Assembly: GCA_963678575.2 (NCBI GenBank)
Contig: CAXXHV010000001.1
Coordinates: forward strand, 310,001-374,000
Length of the DNA: 64,000 nucleotides
Reading direction: 5' to 3'
Origin: Pleomorphochaeta sp963678575
GTDB lineage: Bacteria; Spirochaetota; Spirochaetia; Sphaerochaetales; Sphaerochaetaceae
Shown: piece after piece, positions 9,201 to 16,193 of the stretch
Numbering within the stretch: the stretch's first letter is position 1
Layout of the letters: every line of letters begins with the position of its first letter
Notes under the pieces: model-generated
Told to the model about the DNA's origin: nothing
Databases searched by the model: none
Seen by the model: only the letters and a program-made list of their open reading frames with translations
Translations under genes and position numbers: made by a program

Positions 9201-9694
9201 AAAAAAATAAAGGTACTAGCTTTATTGTCATTGTTCCAATTTTGCGGGCTGACCAGGTCGTATCAGATTCTCCAAATCCTTCAATAAAAAAATATCCCTC
9301 AAATTTATTGGAAAAATTAAATATTTTATTAGTTGAAGATCATCCAATTAATGCTTTGGTTGCAAAGAAAATGTTGACTAGCGTAGGAGCTCATGTTGTA
9401 AATGCAAAGGATGGCTTTGAAGCTTTACAAATTTTTAAGCGATCTGAATTGAGATATTATGATATTATTTTTATGGATATTCAAATGCCTAATATGGATG
9501 GATATGAGGCTTCTATTGCGATAAGATCTTTAACTCGATTAGATGCAAAGACAATCCCAATAATTGCTATGACTGCAAATGCATTTGCAGAAGATGTTAG
9601 AAAATCTTTATCTTCAGGTATGAATGCTCATATTGCCAAACCAATAGAATTTGTAAATATAATTAATGAAATTAAGAGATTTGTTAAAATTTAA
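6203..9694 (+). CDS. Multi-PAS hybrid sensor histidine kinase
   Basis: The 1163-residue protein has no convincing membrane segment, so it is probably cytoplasmic. The N-terminal 130 residues resemble a SnoaL/NTF2-like domain. Residues about 150-790 hold roughly four to five PAS-like modules (for example FFGYSREEFSKI and LRFEKNGEYRWCKL). The kinase core follows: H box LSAMSHDIRTPINAIIGM, N box ISNNAIKFTP, G boxes DSGVGIAKENLF and GTGLGLSITKGL. A C-terminal receiver domain (LLVEDHPINALVAKKML, acceptor aspartate in FMDIQMPNMDG, lysine in AKPIEF) completes it. No Hpt domain or partner regulator is adjacent. ATG 6203 is preferred over ATG 6188 because GGGGA lies 8 nt upstream of it. The signal sensed is unknown. 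Confidence 0.9.
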   Translation: MNKQNDIDKMKSICIEFLSTCFILKDVCFCDKYLFTHAKLINEETNIAYNNKNLIIDYLLNDKKYNGYKIANVKTFKTDQDTGVVSLLLYLKENYEIPVNFTCKLNNNKYLIETIYVSRKRVREIINQEELYNQNLVEFLEINDRIEIERENLINSIAGGYCSFKIINSSIKPYSFSYKLPSFFGYSREEFSKIFYKKIINNIPLSKRKVAIEEIDKAISSNKPYSTTMEIINKKGEINAVYLTFKKVLDFEGNPYLNVLILGNNSEVKLHKDILNYMSVGIVVTQIKTNKVIFINNAAKQIIKACLFQPDSSFDVFSTAKANKVLSKEDLFHISDDNVYEKKCHSGIFLEIKEKRIEWLGDEVNIKIITDISSKKKIIKTISENTKKLDLSIKSLNAMCWTYLVESDSLLIDNNFKEKFGFDTNYVVKFKQVANKLSLIHPLDIISFYQEIEKSANGEPMNTFCARLRFEKNGEYRWCKLNNNIISEKDESLKILITIQDISEDMISMKKYINLSEQLEYEASDNLASYITNLTQNKLEKIISSRGFNYKVFKTADQIYEFSNSCVIGELNKEKHEKYHNVEYLLNLYKTGGTSTSYIVSYEFNNKILWVKKTVSLLKNPINGNIMAFHKIKDATEEIHTDQILDYIVKKHFDFLVRISLKNDTCNMIISPKFAPIKGKLRYNYSIKDFINFIYNRGDLNVPNEEDYIALLKNSLKKTDYFEDYIEYNENNHSVRKKINLYKLNDLDDSIIVACSDITALTLADKKKNDILTQALDLANQANKAKTTFLSAMSHDIRTPINAIIGMTNIALSDLSNNMQISQSFKVIKDSSIHLLSLINEILEMSAIESGKHVVKNEVFNILNVIQKVIDRLFPSAKKKNINLIFESQIDNPNCLGDLLALTRIIENISNNAIKFTPNNGTVTINVSDSHLDVFDNNLLTIRITDSGVGIAKENLFKIFESFYRTGNAAKGDIEGTGLGLSITKGLVDSIGGSINVESEKNKGTSFIVIVPILRADQVVSDSPNPSIKKYPSNLLEKLNILLVEDHPINALVAKKMLTSVGAHVVNAKDGFEALQIFKRSELRYYDIIFMDIQMPNMDGYEASIAIRSLTRLDAKTIPIIAMTANAFAEDVRKSLSSGMNAHIAKPIEFVNIINEIKRFVKI

Positions 9695-9711
9695 TTATAA
9701 TAAGAAAGAAT

Positions 9712-9759
9712 AAAAGGAAACATATCTGTGTTTGTTGTACATACATGTTTCCTTTTTTT
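9712..9759. terminator. Terminator between the kinase gene and the convergent DUF1846 gene
   Basis: AAAAGGAAACAT (9712-9723) pairs with ATGTTTCCTTTT (9745-9756) and is followed by T's. The loop is long, about 21 nt. It probably serves the plus-strand gene and perhaps both. Confidence 0.75.
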
Positions 9760-9765
9760 AGGTTC

Positions 9766-11283
9766 TTAATTATTAAATAATTGTTTTGAAGCATATTTTG
9801 GAGAGCTTGTTACATTTATTCCAAGTTTTCTAAGACCAGCCTCATCTCCGTTAGATGGGATATGAGATAAATGAGCATCTGCCCCTCTAAGTTGACTTAA
9901 ATGTTTCATCCCAGCTTCTGCTGATGGATTAGTTGCTGCAGACACAGCTAAAGCAATTAATACTTCATCTACATCAAGACTAACTCTTTTATTTCCTAAT
10001 AATTCTTGTTTCATATTTTTTATTGATTCAATAATAGTTTTTGGAATTAAATCAATATTATCTGGAATCCCTGCAATTGATTTTATTGCATTCAATATTA
10101 AAGCAGAGGCAGAGTGGAGTAATGGTGAATTTAAGCTTGTAATAATTTGAGAAGAAGGGAGTTGTATGGCTGCAGAAGAAACAATTCCATTATAGCCTTT
10201 ACCTTTTTCAATGCCTTCTTTTCTTTTTTCATCAGCAGCTGAAACAACAAGACGATCTGATTTTTTGATTTTATAATTTTCCATTAATAAAATTTCTTTA
10301 TCAACAGCTTCTTGTGTGCCAAAACCCATTACATATTCGCAAGAGGTTCTATAGTATCTTCTTATTATTTCTTGTTTAGAAGCTTCTTGGCAAATTGAAT
10401 CATCAATTATTCCTTGAGCAATTCTATTTACGCCCATATCAGTGGGAGATTTATAAAAAGATTCTTGTCCAATTATTTTTTCGATTATTCTTTTTAATAA
10501 TGGAAATGCATCTAAATCCCTATTGTAGTTTATTGCAGTTTTCCCATAGGCTTCAAGATGAAAATGATCTACTCTGTTTATATCTCCTAGATCAGCTGTA
10601 GCAGCTTCGTAGGCTGCATTTGTTAAATGATTAAGAGGTAAATCCCAAATAGGGAATGTTTCAAACTTTGCATAGCCTGATTCAAGACCTTTTTTATAAT
10701 CATGATATAACTGAGATAAACAAGTTGCAAGTTTTCCACTTCCTGGTCCAGGACCTGTAACTATTACAATTTCTCTTTCAGTTTCAATATAAGAATTTGC
10801 ACCATAGCCATCTTTGCTTACAATTAAATCAATATCAGTTGGATATCCTTTTGTTTTTTTATGAGTGTAAACAGATATTCCTCTTCTTTCTAATAATTGT
10901 TTAAATTGTGTAGCTGAGGGTTGTTCTTCATAGCGGGTAATTACTACAGCTTTTACTCTTAAACCATATTCACTAAAGTCATCAATCATTTTTAGAGTAT
11001 CAACATCATAAGTAATTCCAAAATCACCACGGATTTTTTTTCTTTCGATGTCTCCAGCATAAATACAAATAATTACATCTATTTTATCTTTTAACTTTTT
11101 GAAAACCTCAATTTTTACATTGGGGTCAAAACCAGGAAGAACTCTTGACGCATGGTAATCGTAAAGTAGTTTTCCACCACATTCTAAATAGAGTTTCCCA
11201 TGAAACTTTTCCATTCTATCTAAAATAGCTTGAGTTTGCTTTTCTAAATAGCGTTGATTATCAAAACCTTTTTTTATCATCAT
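9766..11283 (-). CDS. DUF1846 (UPF0371) family protein
   Basis: The 505-residue protein matches the DUF1846/UPF0371 family along its length: KGFDNQRYLEKQTQAILDRM at the N-terminus, LYLECGGKLLYDYHASRVLPGF, VTGPGPGSGKLATCLSQLYHD and SCEYVMGFGTQEAVDKEILLM. It is a conserved cytoplasmic protein whose biochemical role is not established; the PGPGSGK segment resembles a nucleotide-binding loop. The start is ATG ATG at 11283/11280, with no good Shine-Dalgarno sequence but a promoter placed for leaderless transcription. Confidence 0.9.
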   Translation of the reverse strand: MMIKKGFDNQRYLEKQTQAILDRMEKFHGKLYLECGGKLLYDYHASRVLPGFDPNVKIEVFKKLKDKIDVIICIYAGDIERKKIRGDFGITYDVDTLKMIDDFSEYGLRVKAVVITRYEEQPSATQFKQLLERRGISVYTHKKTKGYPTDIDLIVSKDGYGANSYIETEREIVIVTGPGPGSGKLATCLSQLYHDYKKGLESGYAKFETFPIWDLPLNHLTNAAYEAATADLGDINRVDHFHLEAYGKTAINYNRDLDAFPLLKRIIEKIIGQESFYKSPTDMGVNRIAQGIIDDSICQEASKQEIIRRYYRTSCEYVMGFGTQEAVDKEILLMENYKIKKSDRLVVSAADEKRKEGIEKGKGYNGIVSSAAIQLPSSQIITSLNSPLLHSASALILNAIKSIAGIPDNIDLIPKTIIESIKNMKQELLGNKRVSLDVDEVLIALAVSAATNPSAEAGMKHLSQLRGADAHLSHIPSNGDEAGLRKLGINVTSSPKYASKQLFNN

Positions 11284-11291
11284 GGGTCTTC

Positions 11292-11320
11292 ATTTTAAAA
11301 AAAATAAAGTTGTTTGTAAA
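11292..11320 (-). promoter_or_regulatory. Leaderless-type promoter of the DUF1846 gene
   Basis: On the minus strand TTTACA (11315-11320), 17-nt spacer, TAAAAT (11292-11297), then 8 nt to the first ATG at 11283. Confidence 0.6.
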
Positions 11321-11497
11321 TAATTAATTATATTTATTTAAAATATTTGTAAAAAAGAAGATAAAAGGGCAAAATAAAGGCAACCCACTTGCTACCCAGA
11401 TGGTGCTAAACGAGTTGCCAAAACTTCGATGTATAGGAACTGCTGATCTAGTAGTTACTTTTGTATACTTACTAGTCCTATTTATTCATCATTATTA

Positions 11498-11570
11498 TAG
11501 CGAGGACAGGACTCGAACCTGTGACCTACGGGTTATGAGCCCGTCGAGATACCGGCTTCTCCACCTCGCG
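11498..11570 (-). tRNA. Initiator tRNA-fMet (anticodon CAT)
   Basis: A complete 73-nt cloverleaf folds: acceptor CGCGAGG/CCTCGC, D stem GAGA/TCTC, anticodon stem ACGGG/CCCGT with loop CTCATAA, T stem ACAGG/CCTGT with loop TTCGAGT. Three initiator hallmarks are present: mismatched position 1-72, purine 11-pyrimidine 24 (A11-T24), and the three consecutive G-C pairs in the anticodon stem. The mismatch is C1 x U72, not the usual C1 x A72. CCA is not encoded. Confidence 0.95.
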
Positions 11571-11586
11571 CCGATTTACTATAGTG

Positions 11587-11615
11587 AAACTACAGTTTTT
11601 TAAAATAAATGTCAA
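11587..11615 (-). promoter_or_regulatory. Promoter of the initiator tRNA gene
   Basis: On the minus strand a perfect TTGACA (11610-11615) is followed after 17 nt by TAGTTT (11587-11592), a weak -10. Confidence 0.45.
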
Positions 11616-11808
11616 GCATTATTTTAAAAAAGTTTTAAATGATATTTTTAAATACTAAAAAAATGCCTTAAAAAAATAGTAAAACCTAAATATTATTAAG
11701 AAATATTAGGCTTAAGATTAATAATTTGTTTCTTTTTTACCAAGTACAAGTTTTTAAAATTTTTTTTTGAGGCAAAAGAACCCTTAAAATATGTAAATAA
11801 TAGTATAG
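11616..11808. other. AT-rich intergenic stretch, no gene seen
   Basis: No open frame of useful size. An imperfect inverted repeat (CCTAAATATT 11685-11694 against AATATTAGG 11702-11710) may form a weak hairpin; there is no U-tract. Nothing else is recognised until the upstream element at 11809. Confidence 0.4.
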
Positions 11809-11825
11809 TGTGTTAAAATGACCCA
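11809..11825 (+). promoter_or_regulatory. Putative sigma-54 activator site (UAS) for the first hsp20
   Basis: TGTGTTAAAATGACCCA is an imperfect palindrome. It matches 13 of 17 positions of TGTGTCAATATGATACA at 12563 and begins 164 bp upstream of the -24/-12 element (165 bp in the second gene). A further half-site TGAC at 11850 lies 31 bp on. The matching sequence and spacing suggest an enhancer-binding-protein site; the protein is not in the window. Confidence 0.55.
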
Positions 11826-11972
11826 ATTTTTCTTAAGTAATTATAGAAATGACTAGTTATTAAATATTTTCAAAAATAAAAAGCTTTAATTATTAAAAAA
11901 AGATAATAAATTAATTGGATTAATTAATTTATTTGCTATTTTTTTTCATAATATATAATTTCGATGTAGTTT

Positions 11973-11989
11973 TGGCATGATATTTGCAT
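11973..11989 (+). promoter_or_regulatory. Sigma-54 (-24/-12) promoter of the first hsp20
   Basis: TGGCATGATATTTGCAT matches the RpoN consensus TGGCAC-N5-TTGCA with the required GG-N10-GC spacing (GG 11974-11975, GC 11986-11987). Expected transcription start is near 11999, leaving about 33 nt with GGAGG at 12021-12025 before the gene. Confidence 0.8.
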
Positions 11990-12031
11990 CATAAATTATA
12001 TAAAAAGAAATAATATTTTTGGAGGCTCATG

Positions 12032-12430
12032 ATGAGATTTTATGTAAATGATAATAATGCTTTATTAAATGGTGCTTGGACAAATTGGTCTAATTTACAA
12101 AGTAAATATCCACCATTAGATATAATTGAAAATAAAGATAGCTATAGTGTTGAAATTGAATTGCCGGGTTTTAAACTAGAAGATATAAAAATTAAATTAG
12201 AAAAACATGTGTTAAGAGTTTCAAGTGATTATGAAAAATGTAATACAGATGGAAAAAGATATATTATTAGAGAAAGAGTATGTAAAGAATTTGAGAGAAC
12301 ATTGTCTATAGGTTCTGATATTGATGAAGATAATGTAAAAGCAACATTTAAAGATGGTATTTTGACAATTTTACTACCAAAGAAAGAAGAAATTGTCCCT
12401 AAAGAGATTAATGTAGCTATAAATAGCTAA
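12032..12430 (+). CDS. Small heat-shock protein (Hsp20/alpha-crystallin family)
   Basis: The 132-residue protein is nearly all alpha-crystallin domain: PPLDIIENKDSYSVEIELPGFKLEDIKI at the start and the conserved FKDGILTILLPKKE near the end, followed by a short tail. It acts as an ATP-independent holdase on unfolding cytoplasmic proteins. Two ATGs occur in tandem (12029 and 12032); the second is 6 nt from GGAGG and is preferred. It is transcribed alone from a sigma-54 promoter and closed by a terminator. The second hsp20 follows after about 380 bp with the same regulatory layout, and the two probably arose from an old duplication. Confidence 0.93.
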   Translation: MRFYVNDNNALLNGAWTNWSNLQSKYPPLDIIENKDSYSVEIELPGFKLEDIKIKLEKHVLRVSSDYEKCNTDGKRYIIRERVCKEFERTLSIGSDIDEDNVKATFKDGILTILLPKKEEIVPKEINVAINS

Positions 12431-12460
12431 TTAAGATTATAAATATAAAAACTCCCCCTT

Positions 12461-12488
12461 AGAGCTGGTAAATGCCAGCTCTTTTTTT
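12461..12488 (+). terminator. Terminator of the first hsp20
   Basis: AGAGCTGG (12461-12468), 6-nt loop, CCAGCTCT (12475-12482), then a T-run. Confidence 0.9.
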
Positions 12489-12562
12489 ATATATATTGGT
12501 TTATTTTTTTTTAACTTTGAATTGGTCTAAAAGCAACAATTTATAACTTATAAAAATTTAAT

Positions 12563-12620
12563 TGTGTCAATATGATACAAAAATATAATGAAGTTTGTAT
12601 CCATTATGCTAATTGACCCA
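12563..12620 (+). promoter_or_regulatory. Putative sigma-54 activator sites for the second hsp20
   Basis: The main site TGTGTCAATATGATACA (12563-12579) is a palindrome with one mismatch between its 7-bp arms, beginning 165 bp before the sigma-54 element. A second copy at 12604-12620 keeps the right half TGACCCA (identical to the right half of the first gene's site) but has a degenerate left half; the two start 41 bp apart. The rest of 12489-12727 is AT-rich with no gene. Confidence 0.55.
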
Positions 12621-12727
12621 TTTTTCATAGGTGTGGAATGAGAAAATAATTAATAAATATTGTTTTATGAATTTTAATTCCTTTTGTTATAAGTAATTAT
12701 ATAAAAAATAAGATTATACTTAAAACT

Positions 12728-12744
12728 TGGCATATAAATTGCAT
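12728..12744 (+). promoter_or_regulatory. Sigma-54 (-24/-12) promoter of the second hsp20
   Basis: TGGCATATAAATTGCAT has GG at 12729-12730 and GC at 12741-12742 (N10 between), as RpoN promoters require. Start of transcription is expected near 12754; the ribosome binding site AGGAGG is at 12797-12802. Confidence 0.8.
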
Positions 12745-12810
12745 TACTATTAATGTAAGAAAAACTTACAGGAAAAATAAAAATAATAAGTTCATAGGAG
12801 GACTAATAAT

Positions 12811-13215
12811 ATGTATAACAATTTTAATTCTTTATTCGATGATTTTTTTGACGCTTTCAATTCTGTATCTGTAAAAATTCCACCAGTAGATGTTTATGAA
12901 ATGGATGATGGTTATTACATTGATGTTGAATTACCAGGATATAAAAATGACGATGTTAATGTTAAAATTGAAAATAATACTTTAACTTTGTCAACATCCG
13001 AAGAATTCAATAAAGAAGTAGAGAAGGGAAAGGAAGTAACTAATTATTTAGTAAGAGAAACAAAAACAAAAAGAATATTTAAGAGAGCTTTCTCCTTACC
13101 AAAAGATGTAGATGAAGAAGGAATTATTGCTACTTTTAATAATGGTTTATTAAATATTAAGTTACCAAAATCAAAGAAGTTAGCACCTAAAACAATAGAA
13201 ATCATTGCACAATAG
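12811..13215 (+). CDS. Small heat-shock protein (Hsp20/alpha-crystallin family)
   Basis: The 134-residue protein has an alpha-crystallin domain from PPVDVYEMDDGYYIDVELPG to FNNGLLNIKLPKSK, with a C-terminal APKTIEI tail carrying an IEI-like anchoring motif used in sHSP oligomers. It has a slightly longer N-terminal arm than its neighbour (MYNNFNSLFDDFFDAF). Clear ribosome binding site before ATG 12811. It is a single-gene unit with its own sigma-54 promoter and a strong terminator. Confidence 0.93.
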   Translation: MYNNFNSLFDDFFDAFNSVSVKIPPVDVYEMDDGYYIDVELPGYKNDDVNVKIENNTLTLSTSEEFNKEVEKGKEVTNYLVRETKTKRIFKRAFSLPKDVDEEGIIATFNNGLLNIKLPKSKKLAPKTIEIIAQ

Positions 13216-13235
13216 TGATTGAAAATATGTGATTC

Positions 13236-13275
13236 TTGGCTAGCAGTTTGTCCAATTGCTAGCCAAATTTTTTTT
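13236..13275 (+). terminator. Terminator of the second hsp20
   Basis: Perfect 10-bp arms TTGGCTAGCA (13236-13245) and TGCTAGCCAA (13257-13266), followed by an 8-nt T-run. Confidence 0.92.
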
Positions 13276-13621
13276 AGTCATTTAATAAGATTAAAGCGAT
13301 AAACACCAAATCTTCTTCCCTGTTGTTGATAATAGAATGAGATTCTTGATCTCCTGTTACTACAACATCCCCAGGTTTAACAAATTTTTCACCATCTGCT
13401 TCTGTTACAATGCCTTCCCCTGATAAAATGTAATAATATTCAGTTTCTTGGATATGGGTGTGTTTGCCGATTGAACATCCCTGTTTTAAAGTTATTGTTG
13501 AAAATAAACGGCTATGGCTAAGTTTATTACTATCAATTATATTTTTAATGATAGCCTCACCTTTACCTTCTCTCATTTTGATTTTTACGTCAATATTTTG
13601 ATTTTCATTTTTAATTACCAT
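13274..13621 (-). CDS. Cupin domain protein
   Basis: The 115-residue single-domain cupin has motif 1 GKHTHIQETEYYYILSGEG (two His and a Glu for metal binding) and motif 2 PGDVVVTGDQESHSI (third His). Such small cupins bind a metal and may be sugar isomerases, dioxygenases or sensors; nothing here fixes the role. Ribosome binding site GGAGG lies 6 nt before ATG. It is convergent with the second hsp20. Confidence 0.85.
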   Translation of the reverse strand: MVIKNENQNIDVKIKMREGKGEAIIKNIIDSNKLSHSRLFSTITLKQGCSIGKHTHIQETEYYYILSGEGIVTEADGEKFVKPGDVVVTGDQESHSIINNREEDLVFIALILLND

Positions 13622-13759
13622 TTGTTTCCTCCATAATAATAAATTATCATAAAATCAATATAATATTCTAGTATCCATAAAAAAAAGGAAAATTCGATAA
13701 TTAAGTATTTAATAATTACATTTTTACGTGTATTATATTTTTCAAACAGGAGTAAAGAT

Positions 13760-14608
13760 ATGAATGAAATACTTTATAAGGAAAAGCTTTCATCTGAAGT
13801 TTTTAAAATGATTGTTCGTGCTCCACGTATTGCTGAAGCACGTAAACCAGGACAATTCATTATTCTACAACTAGGTGGAGACTATAATGAAAGACTTCCT
13901 CTTACAATTGCTGATGCTGATTCGGAGAAGGGAACGATTACTTTAATTTTCCAAGCCGTTGGGGAATCAACTCATCATTTAGCTATGTTAAATGAAGGGG
14001 ATTATATTGAAAATTTATTAGGACCTTTGGGTACACCTACAGAACTTGGTAAATATGGAAAAGTTGTTTGTGTTGGTGGCGGAATTGGAGTAGCTCCTAT
14101 GCATCCAATTGCTAAAGCTCTTAAAGAATTAGGAAATGAAGTTAAGATTATTATGGGTGCAAGAACAAAAGACCTTTTTGTCATGAGAGATGAAATGGAT
14201 AAAATTGCTGACGAATTAATTTTAACGACTGATGATGGATCAGAGGGTAGAAAAGCTCTTGTTACTGAACCATTAAAAGAACTTTGTGAAAATTGGAAAC
14301 CTGATTTAGTTGTTGCAATTGGACCTCCAATTATGATGAAGTTTTGTGCTTTGACAACAAAACCATATAATGTTCATACAGTTGTATCCTTAAATACGAT
14401 AATGATTGATGGTACTGGTATGTGTGGTGGTTGTAGAGTAAGTATTGGTGGTGAGACTAAGTTTGTTTGTGTTGATGGTCCTGAATTTGATGGTCATAAA
14501 GTTGATTGGGATAATATGTTAATGAGACTTGGCACTTATAAACCACAAGAGAAAGAAAATCATCATAGATGTCACATTGGATTACATATTGAAGAAGGGG
14601 AAGCTTAA
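13760..14608 (+). CDS. nfnA: NfnA-type FAD/NAD-binding subunit (ferredoxin-NADP reductase alpha)
   Basis: The 282-residue protein has an FAD-binding beta barrel (residues 1-95, PGQFIIL and NERLPLTIAD), an NAD-binding Rossmann region (VGGGIGVAPMHPIAKAL) and a C-terminal [2Fe-2S] site (GMCGGCRVSIGG, then FVCVDGPEFDGH). This is the family of NfnA/SudB and of dihydroorotate dehydrogenase electron-transfer subunits. The partner gene starts within its stop codon (TAATG), so it should form NfnAB, which couples NADH and reduced ferredoxin to NADP reduction. NfnAB and sulfide dehydrogenase (SudBA) cannot be separated by eye. Confidence 0.85.
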   Translation: MNEILYKEKLSSEVFKMIVRAPRIAEARKPGQFIILQLGGDYNERLPLTIADADSEKGTITLIFQAVGESTHHLAMLNEGDYIENLLGPLGTPTELGKYGKVVCVGGGIGVAPMHPIAKALKELGNEVKIIMGARTKDLFVMRDEMDKIADELILTTDDGSEGRKALVTEPLKELCENWKPDLVVAIGPPIMMKFCALTTKPYNVHTVVSLNTIMIDGTGMCGGCRVSIGGETKFVCVDGPEFDGHKVDWDNMLMRLGTYKPQEKENHHRCHIGLHIEEGEA

Positions 14609-16092
14609 TGCACACTACTATTGAACAATATGATATGCAAGCAAAAGAATTGTTGGAAAAGTTTGCAAATAAAGATATTTCAATTAAAGAAAGAGCCTCT
14701 ATACCATTACAAGAAATGCCAGCTCAAGATCCAAAAATTAGAATTACAAATATGAATGAAGTTGCTTTAGGTTATAGTGAAAATCAAGTAAAAGTTGAAG
14801 CTATGAGATGTTTGCAATGTAAAAATAAACCATGTATACAAGGTTGTCCTGTTGGTATTGATATTCCTTCTTTTATTATGGAAGCTTCAAAAGGAAACTT
14901 TGCTAAGGCAAATGAAATAATAAAAGAAAGTTCTTTATTACCTTCTATTTGTGGCAGAGTTTGCCCACAAGAAAATCAATGTCAAATGTATTGTACTGTT
15001 GGTAAAATGAAGAAAGATATTGGACAAAGTGTTGCTATTGGTAGAATAGAAAGATTTGTTGCTGATTATTCTAGAGAGAATAAACTTGATGTTGTTCCTT
15101 CAGTAAAATCACAAACTTCAAAAAAAGTTGCAATAGTTGGTACTGGTCCTGCATCAGTTGCAGCAGCAGCTGATATAAGAAGAGAAGGTCATACCGTAGT
15201 AATGTTTGAAGCTCTTCATAAAGCTGGTGGTGTTTTAGTTTATGGAATTCCTGAATTCAGATTGCCAAAAAAATTAGTTGAAAAAGAATTAGATGGCTTG
15301 GTTGATATGGGGATTGAAATAAATAAAAACTTTTTAGTTGGAAAAACTCGTACTTTAGCTGATTTAAGAGAAAAAGATGGTTTTGATGCAGTATTTATTG
15401 GAGCCGGTGCAGGGCTTCCTAAATTTTTGGGTATCCCGGGTGAAAACTTAATTGGTGTTTTTAGTGCAAATGAATATTTAACTCGTAGCAATTTAATGAA
15501 AGCGTATGATCAAAAAAATAGTTTAACACCTTTATTTAGAAGTGAAAAAGTTGCTATTTTTGGTGGTGGTAATGTTGCGATGGATGCTGCTAGAACTGCA
15601 AAAAGATTGGGTGCTGAAAATGTTACAATAGTATATAGAAGAAGTGAAGAAGAATTACCAGCTCGTAAAGAAGAAGTTGAACATGCAAAAGAAGAAGGTA
15701 TTAATTTTATGCTTCTTCATCAACCACATGAAATTGTTGGTAATGAAAAAGGTTTTGTAACTGGAGTAAAAGTTGTTACTTGTGAATTAGGTGCTCCTGA
15801 TGCTTCAGGTAGAAGACGTCCTGTTGAAATTGAAGGTACTGATAGAATTGTTGAGTTTGATACAGTTGTAGTTTCAATTGGTAATGCTTCAAATCCACTA
15901 TTGAAACAAACCACTGATGGTTTAGATGTAAATAAACGTGGTAATATTATTGTTAATGAAGAAACTTGTGAAACTTCAATAGATGGTGTTTTTGCTGGAG
16001 GAGATATTGTTCTTGGCGCTGCTACTGTAATTTTAGCGATGGGACAAGGAAGAAAAGCAGCTAAAGCAATAAACGATTATTTAAAAAAATAA
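14608..16092 (+). CDS. nfnB: NfnB-type subunit (GltA-like NADPH oxidoreductase with two Fe-S clusters)
   Basis: The 494-residue protein has an N-terminal cysteine-rich domain for two [4Fe-4S] clusters (CLQCKNKPCIQGCPV and ICGRVCPQENQC). FAD-binding (VAIVGTGPASVAAAADIRR) and NAD(P)-binding (VAIFGGGNVAMDAARTAKRL) Rossmann folds follow, then the C-terminal GVFAGGDIVLGAATVILAMGQG FAD motif. The family was long annotated as glutamate synthase small chain; the pairing with an NfnA-type subunit and absence of a GltB large chain favour NfnB. The genes overlap by 1 nt and are translationally coupled. Confidence 0.87.
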   Translation: MHTTIEQYDMQAKELLEKFANKDISIKERASIPLQEMPAQDPKIRITNMNEVALGYSENQVKVEAMRCLQCKNKPCIQGCPVGIDIPSFIMEASKGNFAKANEIIKESSLLPSICGRVCPQENQCQMYCTVGKMKKDIGQSVAIGRIERFVADYSRENKLDVVPSVKSQTSKKVAIVGTGPASVAAAADIRREGHTVVMFEALHKAGGVLVYGIPEFRLPKKLVEKELDGLVDMGIEINKNFLVGKTRTLADLREKDGFDAVFIGAGAGLPKFLGIPGENLIGVFSANEYLTRSNLMKAYDQKNSLTPLFRSEKVAIFGGGNVAMDAARTAKRLGAENVTIVYRRSEEELPARKEEVEHAKEEGINFMLLHQPHEIVGNEKGFVTGVKVVTCELGAPDASGRRRPVEIEGTDRIVEFDTVVVSIGNASNPLLKQTTDGLDVNKRGNIIVNEETCETSIDGVFAGGDIVLGAATVILAMGQGRKAAKAINDYLKK

Positions 16093-16122
16093 ATAATGAT
16101 ATTATGTTTACAAGTATATTAT

Positions 16123-16147
16123 AAGGGCCTTTTAATTGGCCCTTTTT
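16123..16147 (+). terminator. Terminator of nfnAB
   Basis: AAGGGCC (16123-16129), 8-nt loop, GGCCCTT (16138-16144), followed by T's. Confidence 0.85.
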
Positions 16148-16157
16148 ATATTTTTAC

Positions 16158-16186
16158 TTGCAATATATCATTACTATAGCTATAGT
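16158..16186 (+). promoter_or_regulatory. Leaderless-type promoter of the EIIA gene
   Basis: TTGCAA (16158-16163), 17-nt spacer, TATAGT (16181-16186), then exactly 7 nt to ATG 16194. No Shine-Dalgarno sequence. Confidence 0.65.
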
Positions 16187-16193
16187 ATAGGTT

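Noticed and set aside
11400..11603. 67-codon open frame on the plus strand
   Set aside because: It runs through the antisense of the initiator tRNA gene; no ribosome binding site.
13760..16092. Glutamate synthase small subunit annotation
   Set aside because: No large subunit is present and the pairing with an Fe-S flavoprotein subunit matches NfnAB/SudBA.
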